Assembly: GCA_035388825.1 (NCBI GenBank)
Contig: DAOOQQ010000003.1
Span: 92,332 to 156,331, forward strand
Length of the DNA stretch: 64,000 nucleotides
Origin: MWAR01 sp035388825
GTDB taxonomy: Bacteria; Muiribacteriota; Ozemobacteria; Ozemobacterales; Ozemobacteraceae
Direction of reading: 5' to 3'
In this document: piece after piece, positions 34,859-43,438 of the stretch
How positions within the stretch are numbered: position 1 is the stretch's first letter
How the letters are laid out: every line of letters begins with the position of its first letter
Notes under the pieces: model-generated
Seen by the model: only the letters and a program-made list of their open reading frames with translations
The model's database searches: none
What the model was told of the DNA's origin: nothing
Position numbers and translations under genes: made by a program

Positions 34859-35544
34859 ACCCGAACCGCCGCGGCTTCACCTACATCGAAGCGATGATCG
34901 TGCTGCTTCTCGTCGGCCTCCTTTCCAGCGGGCTGTTCTATATCTATCGCAATTCCATGAACGCCTATCAGGCTGCCGCCTGGCGCCAGGAGCGGACCCG
35001 CCAGACCGAAACCTTCTGGAATATCCTCCGCAAAGCCGTCGAGGAGGCCACCAACACGCTCGCCCGCCAGGAGAACGGCGCGGAATGGGCCGTCCAGGTC
35101 ACCCCCCGCCCCCTGCTCTGGAAGCCGGCGCAGAGCCCCGCGAACACCGTCGTGATGTCGTGGCAGACGGATCACCTGAGCCCGACGGGCGATCTCGAGT
35201 ACCGGCTCGCCTACCAGGTGAAACTCCTCGAACGGAGCCTGTGCATGAGCGCCTCGGTCGTCTCCGGCTCGGCGCCGCCAGGGTTTCAGGCGATGACGGA
35301 CCGGGTGATGATCGACGACGTCGCCTCGTTCGATGCGAAGTCGGTCCTGATCCGGATCCGCCAGGGAAACGAGTATCGCGAGTATTTCGACGACGGAAGC
35401 GGCTCCCCGACCGACCCGGTTGCGGGAAGCATGCTCGAGCTGTTCGTCGTGCTCGCGCCGCCGCCGGGTGCCTCGTTTCCGGCCGGCCGGCTTCCGCTGA
35501 ACGGCAAGTTCAAACTCGCCGTCGCCACCCAACCCATGCCCTGA
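34855..35544 (+). CDS. Prepilin-like protein, PilW/GspJ type
   Basis: A protein of 229 residues from a TTG that overlaps the previous stop (TTGA), with GAGGTG five bases before it; an earlier ATG in the frame lies inside the preceding gene. The leader MNPNRRG is followed by FTYIEAMIVLLLVGLLSSGL with Glu5 present. The globular part ends with a strand-rich region. It is the last of three overlapping pilin genes, in the same order of types (V, X, W) known from minor pilin clusters. Confidence 0.8.
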   Translation: MNPNRRGFTYIEAMIVLLLVGLLSSGLFYIYRNSMNAYQAAAWRQERTRQTETFWNILRKAVEEATNTLARQENGAEWAVQVTPRPLLWKPAQSPANTVVMSWQTDHLSPTGDLEYRLAYQVKLLERSLCMSASVVSGSAPPGFQAMTDRVMIDDVASFDAKSVLIRIRQGNEYREYFDDGSGSPTDPVAGSMLELFVVLAPPPGASFPAGRLPLNGKFKLAVATQPMP

Positions 35545-35565
35545 CCCGGACGCAGGAGGGGCCAT

Positions 35566-35594
35566 TTGTGGGGATCGGGTTTTTCATGTACAAT
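35566..35594 (+). promoter_or_regulatory. Predicted promoter of the cyclase operon
   Basis: TTGTGG (35566-35571) and TACAAT (35589-35594) with a 17-base spacer, 41 bases upstream of the cyclase start. Confidence 0.5.
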
Positions 35595-35635
35595 CGCCGG
35601 GAAACATTCTCCGACTGACTTCGAAGGTGTCCGGC

Positions 35636-37294
35636 ATGTCGCGCCCCGCACTCACGCTTCTGCTCCTGACGCTTCCGGTTTCCGCACGGGCGGCCGGCAA
35701 CGTCGAGTTCGTGCTGCCCGCGACGCCCCTTCCCTGGACCCTGCTCACGTTCGTGACGGCGGCGCTGTTCCTGGCGGCGGGGGCTCTCGTTCTCGTGCTG
35801 CGGTTCGTCTTCGGCGACCGGCGCGTCCGGCTCCGGGACGAGTCGCGGCAGCAGCTCGAAAAGGCGTATGCCGACCGGCTGCGCGATGAGTATCAGAAGA
35901 AGAACGAGGAGCTGAAAACCCGCCTCCAGCAGGTGCGACGCCAGGCCTCGATGCTGTTCGCCAAGGTGAAGAACCTCACCACGACCCTGGATCCGTCGAA
36001 AGTGTTCGACGCCATCACCGAGATGCTCGTCCAGGAAGTCGGCGTGGCACGATACATCCTGTTCCTCCACGACCGCGGCAGGAACGAGCTGTATCCGTTC
36101 CGCTGGGCCGGCTACAAGGACGAGATCCGGGAGCTGCTCACCCTGCCCGCCGACCGGCAGGAGCACTTCGTCACCTGGGCATTCGGCCGCCGCCAACTGG
36201 TCTACCGCACGGCGGCGCTCGACGATCCGGAAACGCGCGGCCTCGTCGACCGTAATCCGCTTCCCGACACGATCATCGCGCTGCCGATCAACGTCCCCGG
36301 CGAATCATTCGGGGTCGTACATATCGAATCGTTCGAGGACGGCCGCCAGGAGGTCGATGAAGCGGACCTGCGGTTCATGTCGTCGCTCGGCTCGTTCATG
36401 GGCATGGCGCTCGCGAACGCGAACGTGTTTCTCCAGACCCGCGCCGAACTCACCTCGACGAAGCAGCTCAGCGAGCGCGAAATCGCCGAGAAGAGGAAGC
36501 TGAAGGAGATGTTCTCGAAATACACCTCGTCGGAGCTGGTCGACACCCTGCTCGCGAACCCCGGCTCGCTGCACCTGGGGGGCATCGAGAAGAACGCGAC
36601 GATCCTGTTCTCGGACATCGCCGGCTTCACCGCCTTCAGCGCCGGCCTGACGCCGGCCCAGGTCGTCGCCTCGATGAACGAGTATCTCTCGGCGATGACG
36701 GATGTCGTGCTCGAACACAACGGCGAGATCGACAAGTTCATCGGAGACGCGGTCATGGCGCGGTTCGGGGTGCTCGGCGACCTCCCTTCGTCGGGACTGG
36801 CCGCCATCCATGCGGCGCAGGGCATGCTCGACCGGCTGCGGCTGCTCCAGGCCCGGTGGGCCCAGCAGGGCCGCGAGTGTTTCAAAATCCGCATCGGGAT
36901 CGCGACAGGGCCGGTGCTGGCCGGCAACATCGGCTCGGAACGTCGCCAGGAGTTCACGGTCATGGGCTCGACCGTCAACCTGGCATCACGGCTCGAGGCG
37001 CTGAACAAGGAGTTCAAGACCACGGTCCTCGTCGACGAGAACACCTTCGCCCAGGTCGCGAAAGAGGTCCGGGCGATCCCACACGAGAACGTCCAGATCC
37101 GCGGCCTGGAAGGCAGGCTGCGCGTGTACGAGATCCAGGGCCTGATCCAGGCGGGGAAACCGGCCATCCCGGGCACCGTGAGCATGCGCGACCGCCTCGC
37201 CCCGACCCCCGCCGAACCCGCTTCCGCACCGCAGGAAGCACCGCCCGAGACTGGAGGAACCGATGAACCGTCCCGACCGGCTGATCCTGTTTGA
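35636..37294 (+). CDS. GAF-domain class III adenylate/guanylate cyclase
   Basis: A protein of 552 residues from ATG 35636 (GAAGG eight bases upstream). A signal-like helix at the N terminus and a second membrane helix (LLTFVTAALFLAAGALVLVL) anchor it. A coiled coil and a GAF domain (about 105-265) follow. The catalytic domain has ATILFSDIAGFTAFSAGLTP and HNGEIDKFIGDAVMARFGV with both metal-binding Asp residues. MGSTVNLASRLEALN holds the Asn/Arg transition-state pair, and the preceding QEFTVMGS is typical. Substrate specificity (ATP or GTP) is not decided; the ERRQEF pattern is usual for adenylate cyclases. No cyclic-nucleotide-binding protein is in the window. It overlaps the next gene by 32 bp. 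Confidence 0.92.
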   Translation: MSRPALTLLLLTLPVSARAAGNVEFVLPATPLPWTLLTFVTAALFLAAGALVLVLRFVFGDRRVRLRDESRQQLEKAYADRLRDEYQKKNEELKTRLQQVRRQASMLFAKVKNLTTTLDPSKVFDAITEMLVQEVGVARYILFLHDRGRNELYPFRWAGYKDEIRELLTLPADRQEHFVTWAFGRRQLVYRTAALDDPETRGLVDRNPLPDTIIALPINVPGESFGVVHIESFEDGRQEVDEADLRFMSSLGSFMGMALANANVFLQTRAELTSTKQLSEREIAEKRKLKEMFSKYTSSELVDTLLANPGSLHLGGIEKNATILFSDIAGFTAFSAGLTPAQVVASMNEYLSAMTDVVLEHNGEIDKFIGDAVMARFGVLGDLPSSGLAAIHAAQGMLDRLRLLQARWAQQGRECFKIRIGIATGPVLAGNIGSERRQEFTVMGSTVNLASRLEALNKEFKTTVLVDENTFAQVAKEVRAIPHENVQIRGLEGRLRVYEIQGLIQAGKPAIPGTVSMRDRLAPTPAEPASAPQEAPPETGGTDEPSRPADPV

Positions 37295-37955
37295 TATCGA
37301 CGGAACGCTGCTTTCGGCCGACCGCAGCGGGTATCACGCCATCGAGCGTTCGATGGTCGAGGTGTTCGGCGCCGAGCGCGGCCTCGAAGGAATCCGGCTC
37401 GACGGCAACACGGATCTCAACGCGATCCGGCAGGTGTGCGAGCGGGATGGCCGCCCCTTCCCCGCCCCCGACGCGCTCTCGAAGTTCAAGGATCATTACG
37501 CCGCGATCCTGCGCCGGGAAATCGCGAACAGGGGCCACCTGAAGCCCGGCGTCGAAGTGCTTCTGCGGGCCCTCGCCGATTCGGGCCGCGCCTGTCTGGG
37601 GCTGGTGACGGGCAACATCCGGGAAGGCGCCCGCATCAAGCTGGAGCGGTTCGGCATCGACGGGTATTTTCCCTTCGGGGCCTTCGGCTGCGAACACGCG
37701 GCCCGGGCGGATCTGGTCGGCCTGGCGATGCGCCGGGCCGCCGAACGGACCGGCAGTGCCTTCCGGCCCGGCCACGTCACGGTGGTCGGCGACACGATCC
37801 ACGACGTGGCTTCGTGCAGGCCCTGGGGTGTCCGGAGCCTGGCCGTCGCGACGGGATCGGCTTCCCGGCAGGAGCTGGAAACCGCCGGAGCGACGTGGGC
37901 CCTCGAGAATCTGGCCGATCTGAAAACCGTGCTGGAACTGCTTCTCGACGCATGA
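37263..37955 (+). CDS. HAD-superfamily hydrolase, phosphoglycolate phosphatase-like
   Basis: A protein of 230 residues. HAD motif I is LILFDIDGTLLSAD (nucleophile Asp), motif II LVTGN, motif III the Lys of the KLERFG region, and motif IV VVGDTIHDVASC. The alpha-helical cap between motif I and motif II is of the size seen in Gph/PGP-like phosphatases. It likely removes phosphate from a small molecule, with 2-phosphoglycolate the family default. A GGAGG ribosome site lies inside the end of the cyclase gene, and the methyltransferase start overlaps its stop. Confidence 0.9.
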   Translation: MNRPDRLILFDIDGTLLSADRSGYHAIERSMVEVFGAERGLEGIRLDGNTDLNAIRQVCERDGRPFPAPDALSKFKDHYAAILRREIANRGHLKPGVEVLLRALADSGRACLGLVTGNIREGARIKLERFGIDGYFPFGAFGCEHAARADLVGLAMRRAAERTGSAFRPGHVTVVGDTIHDVASCRPWGVRSLAVATGSASRQELETAGATWALENLADLKTVLELLLDA

Positions 37956-38545
37956 GCCCCGACCGGGAGACGATCGCCTTCTACGACGGCAACGCCGCGA
38001 CGTATGCCGACGCATCCTGGAGTCAGGATCTGACGTTCCTGCTGGATCCCTTCTGCGCGCGACTGAAGCCGGGCTGCCGCGTGCTCGACCTCGGTTCGGG
38101 AGCGGGCCGCGACACCGAAGCGTTGTCTCGGCGCGGCTTCGCCTGCATCGCCCTCGACGCCTCGGCCGGGCTGCTCGGAGCTCACCGCGCCCGGGGAGGC
38201 CGGCTCCTGGTGCAGGGCGCATTCGAGCATCTCCCGTTCCGGCCCCGCAGCTTCGGGGGTGTCTGGGCGTGCGCCTCTCTCCTCCATGCGCCGGCCGCCC
38301 GGCTGACAGGTATATTGAATGATATATCTCTTTTATTATCCAGCGAAGGTATCCTTGCCGTCTCCCTGAAAGCGGGATCGGGCGAGAGCCGGGACGCCGA
38401 AGGCCGCCGCTGGACCTTTTTCGACACCGCCGGGGCGCGCCGGGCGCTCGAAACCGCCGGGTTCCGACTTCTCGAGGAGCTCCACAACGCCGACGCCGCG
38501 GGCCGCCCCGTGGAATGGATCAGCTTCCTCGCGACACCCGGCTGA
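37952..38545 (+). CDS. SAM-dependent methyltransferase, class I
   Basis: A protein of 197 residues from ATG 37952, overlapping the HAD gene as ATGA. Rossmann motif I is RVLDLGSGAGRDTEALSRRG, motif II has ALDAS, and post-motifs GAFEHLPFRPRSFGGVWAC and LSSEGILAVSLKAG follow. It is close to the small UbiE/Methyltransf_11 group; the substrate cannot be inferred. A run of ten AT-rich codons (38309-38338) lies in the middle, in a helix before ILAVSLK. Confidence 0.88.
   Translation: MSPDRETIAFYDGNAATYADASWSQDLTFLLDPFCARLKPGCRVLDLGSGAGRDTEALSRRGFACIALDASAGLLGAHRARGGRLLVQGAFEHLPFRPRSFGGVWACASLLHAPAARLTGILNDISLLLSSEGILAVSLKAGSGESRDAEGRRWTFFDTAGARRALETAGFRLLEELHNADAAGRPVEWISFLATPG
38309..38338 (+). 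other. AT-rich rare-codon island in the methyltransferase gene
   Basis: GGT ATA TTG AAT GAT, then ATA TCT CTT TTA TTA: ten consecutive non-preferred codons, with Gly, Ser and Leu codons changed as well as Ile and Asn. Confidence 0.6.
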
Positions 38546-38577
38546 CACCCGCCTCATCCTCGGGATCGCCATCCCGG

Positions 38578-38607
38578 TCGACAGGAATGCCGGAAATCGG
38601 GTAAAGT
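38578..38607 (+). promoter_or_regulatory. Possible promoter of the radical SAM operon
   Basis: TCGACA (38578-38583) and TAAAGT (38602-38607) with an 18-base spacer, 42 bases before the first gene of the operon. Weak match, but the only one seen in the gap. Confidence 0.35.
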
Positions 38608-38648
38608 GCGTCCAGGCGAAAGACATCAGCCGGAGGATCGAAGAGAGC

Positions 38649-39938
38649 GTGGAACACTATTCGTCGACGGATATCGTCCGGGCCGCGCGGGAACTGTCGC
38701 AGGCCACCCATGCCGAAATGGCGGAGCTTTGCCGCCTGCGCGAGGAACAGGCGACATGCCTGAACGAGACGACGCGCCAGCGGGACGAGGAGGGGCTCCG
38801 ACTCACGATGGATCTCCTTCCCGGGCTGACCCGGGAGGCGCTGGAGCGGGCCGTCCGGCTGACCGGCTGCGTCGGCCTCACCCAGAACGACCTGATCGCC
38901 GCGCGAGAGGAGGATCGGCAGGCGCGCACCGCCGAACTGGCCGACCTCGAGGCCGATCCCCGGCTTGGCCGGGCCGATCACCTCATCGGGGATCTCACGA
39001 TCCAGCGGGAAGGGATCGAACGGCAGGCAGCCCCGTTCCGGGAAGTCGCAGCCCGGGCGAAGCATCCCCGGCTGAACAGGCTGATCGAGCTGGGATACGA
39101 TACGACATCATATAATATACCGTTCTGGCACCTGGAGTTCTACGACGACTGGAAGGAAGGCGACGAGATCCTCGAACGGTTCGCCGACTGCGAGAGATTC
39201 ACCCAGGTGCGTGAGCGGGTGCTCCAGGCGTGGCGGAAGATCGAGGAGGCTGATGCCGCGATCGCCGGGCTCGACCGGCAGATCGGGGAATACACGGAGC
39301 TCAAGAACCAGGCGGCCGGTCTGCGCGAGTATCTCGACCGCCTCGACGAGGCTCACCTCGAACGCGCCCACGAGTATCTCCGCCTCTATCTGCTCGAAGG
39401 CGAGATGACCCGGATCGGCCCGTCTCTCGAAGCCGAGCCCGCCCTCTCGGCTTCATTCAAGAGGCTGCGCGGGCTTGCCGCAAAGGTCACGTATCTGGAA
39501 CAGCTCGATGAGCAGCTCGGCATCGAGATCGCCCAGCTCGAACACCTGCGCGGGAAGGCGGATCACGATGCCGACAAGTGGCAGCGGCCGAAGCGCGCCT
39601 CCGAAACCCTCGAACAGACCGATTACGACCGCCGGTATGTTGCCCCCCGCGAGAAGATGCTCCGGCGGCGCGAACGGTATGCCCGCATGGGCGGGGCCCT
39701 GCGCTCCTACGGCGATTACGGCCGCGTGAGCTACGCGGGCAACATCCTCTGGTGGGACGTATTCACCGACGGCCGGTTCGACGGGGATTTCATCCCGGAA
39801 GTGCGCGAGTTCCGGCTCGACCATCCCGAGTATCACGGCCCCCACGGCCTCGACGGCGATGGGGATGCGGCGGCGGCGGAAGCCTCCCTGCTCCACGGCG
39901 GCGGCGGTGCGGCCGGCGGGTATCTCGACGCCTCCTGA
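38649..39938 (+). CDS. Coiled-coil protein, first gene of radical SAM operon, function unknown
   Basis: A protein of 429 residues starting at GTG 38649. Nearly the whole length to about residue 330 is charged helix with heptad-like spacing (for example RKIEEADAAIAGLDRQIGEY and YLEQLDEQLGIEIAQLEHLR). A central motif (YDTTSYNIPFWHLEFYDDWK) breaks the helices. The C-terminal part has YARMGGALRSYGDYGRVSYA and a Gly/Ala-rich tail. No signal peptide or known domain is visible. It is 4 bp from the glycosyltransferase gene, so it should be translated from the same message. It could be a scaffold for the downstream enzymes or their substrate carrier; both are guesses. Confidence 0.7.
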   Translation: MEHYSSTDIVRAARELSQATHAEMAELCRLREEQATCLNETTRQRDEEGLRLTMDLLPGLTREALERAVRLTGCVGLTQNDLIAAREEDRQARTAELADLEADPRLGRADHLIGDLTIQREGIERQAAPFREVAARAKHPRLNRLIELGYDTTSYNIPFWHLEFYDDWKEGDEILERFADCERFTQVRERVLQAWRKIEEADAAIAGLDRQIGEYTELKNQAAGLREYLDRLDEAHLERAHEYLRLYLLEGEMTRIGPSLEAEPALSASFKRLRGLAAKVTYLEQLDEQLGIEIAQLEHLRGKADHDADKWQRPKRASETLEQTDYDRRYVAPREKMLRRRERYARMGGALRSYGDYGRVSYAGNILWWDVFTDGRFDGDFIPEVREFRLDHPEYHGPHGLDGDGDAAAAEASLLHGGGGAAGGYLDAS

Positions 39939-39942
39939 CCCG

Positions 39943-41586
39943 ATGGGACAGACACTGCGCATCGTCAACTACGCCGTCAACGGCGCCGGGGTCGGACATC
40001 TCACCCGGCTGACCGCGATCTCCCGCTGGCTGCGGCGGTATGCGCGTGCCCTCGAAATAAAGCTTGAGATATGGTTTCTGACCTCGTCCGAGGCGGATGC
40101 CCTCCTGTTTCATGAGCGGTTTGCCTCGTTCAAGCTCCCGTCGAAGACGCTGGTCGGCGAAACCGAGATCGACAAGACCGCCTACCTGGCCCTCGCCAAG
40201 CAGTGGGTCTGGCACTCGCTCGGCCTGCTGCGCCCCGACCTGTTCGTCGTCGACTCGTTCCCGCGCGGCAGTTTCGGGGAGCTGCTGCCGGCCCTCGATC
40301 TGTGCCGGAAGCGCGCCTTCGTCTTCAGGCCGATGAAAGCCTCGTTCGCGGGGCGCCCCGAGTTCCAGGCGATGCTGCCGCTGTACGACCGCATCCTCGT
40401 GCCCGAGACGGATGCCCCCGTCCCGGTTCCCGAGACGGTCCGGAACCGCCTCAGCCACGTCGGCCCCATCCTGTCGCGCGAGCCGGTCGAACTGCTTCCA
40501 CGGGAAGCGGCCCGCCGGGATCTCGGTATATCTAATGATTGTATTGCTATCTATATTTCCGCCGGCGGCGGAGGGGATCCGACCGCCGTCAACCGGCTCG
40601 AGGAGACGATCGCCGCCCTCGCGGACGATCCCTCGCTGCATCTCGTCGTCGGCGCCGGGCCGCTATACCGGGGCCGGCAGATTTCCGGCGAGCGGATCAC
40701 CTGGCTGTCCGGCCTGGGCGCGGCCGAACGGATGGCCGGCCTCGACCTGGCCGTCTGCGCGGCCGGGTACAACACGTTCGGGGAGCTGATGCAGGCCGGG
40801 ATTCCGGCCATCTTCCAGCCGCAGGAGAAGATCGCCGACGAGCAGGAGGCGCGGGCGCAGCGGGCCGTCGATGCGGGAGCCGCACGGTTCCTGCCGCCCG
40901 GAGCCGTATCGGAACATCTGCCGAAGCTGATCGATGCCTGGCGGGATCCGGCCGCCCGCAAACGGGCTTCGGAAGCCGCCCGGGGACTGATCCCGCAAAA
41001 CGGGGCCCGGCGCGCCGCCGCCGAACTGCTCCGGCTGCTCGTCGCCGATGCGCGCGTCGACGAGGCCGAGGCCCTCGTCGGGGACGAGCTGATCCGGGCC
41101 GCAACCGAACGGAACCTGCCCGAAGCCCTCTTCATCGACACCGCTCAGGCCCTCATTCCTCCACGATCCCAGGATGCCTCCGGCCCCGTCGCCGACCCGG
41201 CTGAAGCCGGCGCGGCAGCCGTCCGGCTGGTCTCGGAGATCGCCGCGCGGGACGTTCCGGTCGAAACGGCCCTTCGAGCCATCCTCTTCCTGGCCCGCCG
41301 CCTCGGCACGGCAACCATCGAATGCCGGACGGATGCGGCACGCCGGCTGCTCGATGCAGCCGAGCCGTTCCATGACTGGCCGGGTATCCTGGCGCTGCTC
41401 CGGACGTTCGGCAACGAGCGCACCGACACCGCCGGCTTCATCTCAGAGCTGTGCCGGTACCTCGAACTCCTCCACCGCCACGGCGAGGATCCCTATCGGG
41501 GTATCGCCCGGCTTGCCGCCGCGTCCGCCGCCGCCGACGGCTCGAACACCGGCCTGCTCGAGGCGGCCATGCGGAGGTTCGCATGA
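39943..41586 (+). CDS. MurG-like (GT28) glycosyltransferase with helical C-terminal extension
   Basis: A protein of 547 residues from ATG 39943; the frame runs a little further upstream. It has the GT-B layout. The N-terminal glycine turn is NYAVNGAGVGHLTRLTAISR, and the second domain has YISAGGGGDPTAVNRLEETI. The nucleotide-sugar end carries AAGYNTFGELMQAGIPAIFQ followed by PQEKIADEQEARAQRAVDAG, as in MurG and related UDP-GlcNAc transferases. Residues 370-547 are an extra Ala/Arg-rich helical part not found in MurG. It has no membrane helix. Its donor is probably a UDP-sugar; the acceptor is unknown. It overlaps the first radical SAM gene by ATGA. Confidence 0.8.
   Translation: MGQTLRIVNYAVNGAGVGHLTRLTAISRWLRRYARALEIKLEIWFLTSSEADALLFHERFASFKLPSKTLVGETEIDKTAYLALAKQWVWHSLGLLRPDLFVVDSFPRGSFGELLPALDLCRKRAFVFRPMKASFAGRPEFQAMLPLYDRILVPETDAPVPVPETVRNRLSHVGPILSREPVELLPREAARRDLGISNDCIAIYISAGGGGDPTAVNRLEETIAALADDPSLHLVVGAGPLYRGRQISGERITWLSGLGAAERMAGLDLAVCAAGYNTFGELMQAGIPAIFQPQEKIADEQEARAQRAVDAGAARFLPPGAVSEHLPKLIDAWRDPAARKRASEAARGLIPQNGARRAAAELLRLLVADARVDEAEALVGDELIRAATERNLPEALFIDTAQALIPPRSQDASGPVADPAEAGAAAVRLVSEIAARDVPVETALRAILFLARRLGTATIECRTDAARRLLDAAEPFHDWPGILALLRTFGNERTDTAGFISELCRYLELLHRHGEDPYRGIARLAAASAAADGSNTGLLEAAMRRFA
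40525..40560 (+). other. AT-rich rare-codon island in the glycosyltransferase gene
   Basis: GGT ATA TCT AAT GAT TGT, then ATT GCT ATC TAT ATT TCC encodes GISNDCIAIYIS just before the GT-B glycine turn. Gly, Ser and Ala codons end in T here, against the gene's habit. Confidence 0.6.
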
Positions 41587-42584
41587 ATCCCGGGCCGGAA
41601 ACCCTGCATCTCGACATCACCAACGGCTGCAACACCTCCTGCGTGACCTGCTGGGACCACTCGCCCCTCCTGACCACGCCGCGCGATCCCGCCTGGAAAA
41701 GCCGTCAGGCCGATCCCGAAGGCCTGGTGCGAATCGTGTCGGAGGCCGCCGCCCTCGGCTGCCTGCGCAACGTGATCGTGTCGGGCATGGGGGATCCGCT
41801 CACCCACCCGCGGGCGTTGTATCTGCTGTCCGAGCTGAAAGCCCTGCATCTGCGGGTGACACTCATCTCGAACATGCTCGCCCCGTCGGCGGCAGAACTC
41901 CCCCCGTCCTTTGCTGACACGATCCTCGTCGGCATCCACGCCGCCGACGCCGACGGGTATCGGGCCTTCCATCCCTCGGGCCCGGAAAACGGCTGGGAAA
42001 CCCTCATGAACCGGCTTTCCGCCCGACGACGGGACGGCTGCCACGACCGCCATGTGCAGGTGATCTGCGCCCTGAACGCTCCGCAGCTCGTGCCGATGAT
42101 CGAACTGGCCGACACCTTCCGGGCCGAACGCGTCAATTTCAAACTGGCAAGCCTGGCCCGGGAAACCGAGGCGGTCCGGATCACCGACGAGCAGCGCCGC
42201 CGCCTCCTCGCCGAGTGGATCCCCGCTGCGGCCGAACGCGCCGATCGCCTCTGCGTGCGACACAATCTGGCAACCCTCCGCGCCCAGGTCGAAGCGGGCG
42301 GGGCCGCAACGGCGCCGATCGCCTCGGTCGGCTGTCACATGGGCGATCGGTATGCCCGCATCGCCGTTGACGGCACCGTCTACTACTGCTGCAACACCGA
42401 AACGGCCATCGGCCGTCTCTCCGACGGGCAGGGGTTTTCGGAGCTGTGGCGCGGTCAGGACTGGAACGGCATGCGCGCCCGGCTCGCCCGGGGCGAGTAT
42501 TTTCCCGGCTGCGCCCGGTGCGGCAAGTTCGAACAGAACGCGAAGATCGCGGTGAAGCTGCGCGCCGCCGGAGCAAGCCGGTGA
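41583..42584 (+). CDS. Radical SAM protein with SPASM-like C-terminal cysteines
   Basis: A protein of 333 residues. The 4Fe-4S motif is CNTSCVTC (Cys16, Cys20, Cys23). MGDPLTH matches the GGEPL-type glycine motif. The C-terminal quarter has GCHMGDRYARIAVDGTVYYC, CN and GCARCGKF, a cysteine pattern like the SPASM/twitch auxiliary cluster domain used in peptide-modifying enzymes. It should cleave S-adenosylmethionine to a 5'-deoxyadenosyl radical. It differs from the next two enzymes in sequence and is not a copy of them. Start ATG 41583 overlaps the stop of the glycosyltransferase; its own stop overlaps the next GTG. Confidence 0.86.
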   Translation: MNPGPETLHLDITNGCNTSCVTCWDHSPLLTTPRDPAWKSRQADPEGLVRIVSEAAALGCLRNVIVSGMGDPLTHPRALYLLSELKALHLRVTLISNMLAPSAAELPPSFADTILVGIHAADADGYRAFHPSGPENGWETLMNRLSARRRDGCHDRHVQVICALNAPQLVPMIELADTFRAERVNFKLASLARETEAVRITDEQRRRLLAEWIPAAAERADRLCVRHNLATLRAQVEAGGAATAPIASVGCHMGDRYARIAVDGTVYYCCNTETAIGRLSDGQGFSELWRGQDWNGMRARLARGEYFPGCARCGKFEQNAKIAVKLRAAGASR

Positions 42585-43438
42585 GACACCCGACGATCGA
42601 GTGGCAGGTCATCGGCTCGTGCAATTATTCCTGTAGCTATTGTATTCAGAGCCCCGCTCACCGGAAGGGGATGCCCGACGCGGCCGCGATCGATGCATTC
42701 CTCGGCTTTTTCGGCCGTCTGCCGGAAGCCTTCGAGATCAAGATGAGCGGCGGAGAGCCGTTCACCCACCCCGCCTTCCTCGATGGAATCGTCGACCGGC
42801 TGATGTCGGAAACGCCCCACCGCGTCTCGGTGCTGACCAACCTGTCGGCGCCGCGCGAACGGCTCGAGCGGTTCGTCCGGCTGACCCGGGGAAGGCTGAA
42901 CGTCGTTTCGGCTTCGCTCCATCTCGAGAGCGTCACGGCGGAGCAATTTATAGAGCATGCATTATATTTCAAGCACATTCTTTCTCCCGACGTCCGGTTC
43001 GTCATCAATTCGGTGCTCGTTCCCGGGCGCCTCGAGCGGATCGCGCAGGCGGCGGATCGGGTGCGGGCAGCCGGCCTGAGGTTCTTTCCCCAGTTGATGA
43101 AGACGAAAACGGGCCTGGCGAGGTATACGGATGCCGAGCGACCGCTGCTGGAACGCCTTCTCGGTGACGCCCCCGGCCCGCGACGCGCGAATCTCGCCCC
43201 GAGTTATCGCGGCAGGCGGTGTCATGCCGGCGTCGCGTATTTCGTCGTGTCCCAGAACGGCGACGTCTGGAGCTGTCGCACGGCGAAACGGCACGGCGAG
43301 GGGAAGCTCGGCAACGTCCTGGCGGGCAACGTCCGGCCGGCCGGCCAGCCCCGGATCTGCCCGTGGGATATCTGCCCCTGCACGGTGCCGGCAAATCGCG
43401 GCATGATCGAGGGGATCGGGGAGGACAACGCGGAATGA
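42581..43438 (+). CDS. Radical SAM protein, paralogue of the next gene
   Basis: A protein of 285 residues from a GTG overlapping the previous stop (GTGA). The cluster motif is CNYSCSYC (Cys14, Cys18, Cys21); FEIKMSGGEPFTHPAFLDGI carries the glycine motif, and VVSASLHLESV lies further on. The C-terminal cysteines (RRCHAGV ... WSCRT ... CPWDICPCTVPANRGM) suggest at least one auxiliary Fe-S cluster. The ends shared with the following protein (IKMSGGEPF; SLHLE; C-x-CTVP--RGM) show that the two arose by duplication. Function is inferred only from the family and neighbours. Confidence 0.86.
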   Translation: MRHPTIEWQVIGSCNYSCSYCIQSPAHRKGMPDAAAIDAFLGFFGRLPEAFEIKMSGGEPFTHPAFLDGIVDRLMSETPHRVSVLTNLSAPRERLERFVRLTRGRLNVVSASLHLESVTAEQFIEHALYFKHILSPDVRFVINSVLVPGRLERIAQAADRVRAAGLRFFPQLMKTKTGLARYTDAERPLLERLLGDAPGPRRANLAPSYRGRRCHAGVAYFVVSQNGDVWSCRTAKRHGEGKLGNVLAGNVRPAGQPRICPWDICPCTVPANRGMIEGIGEDNAE

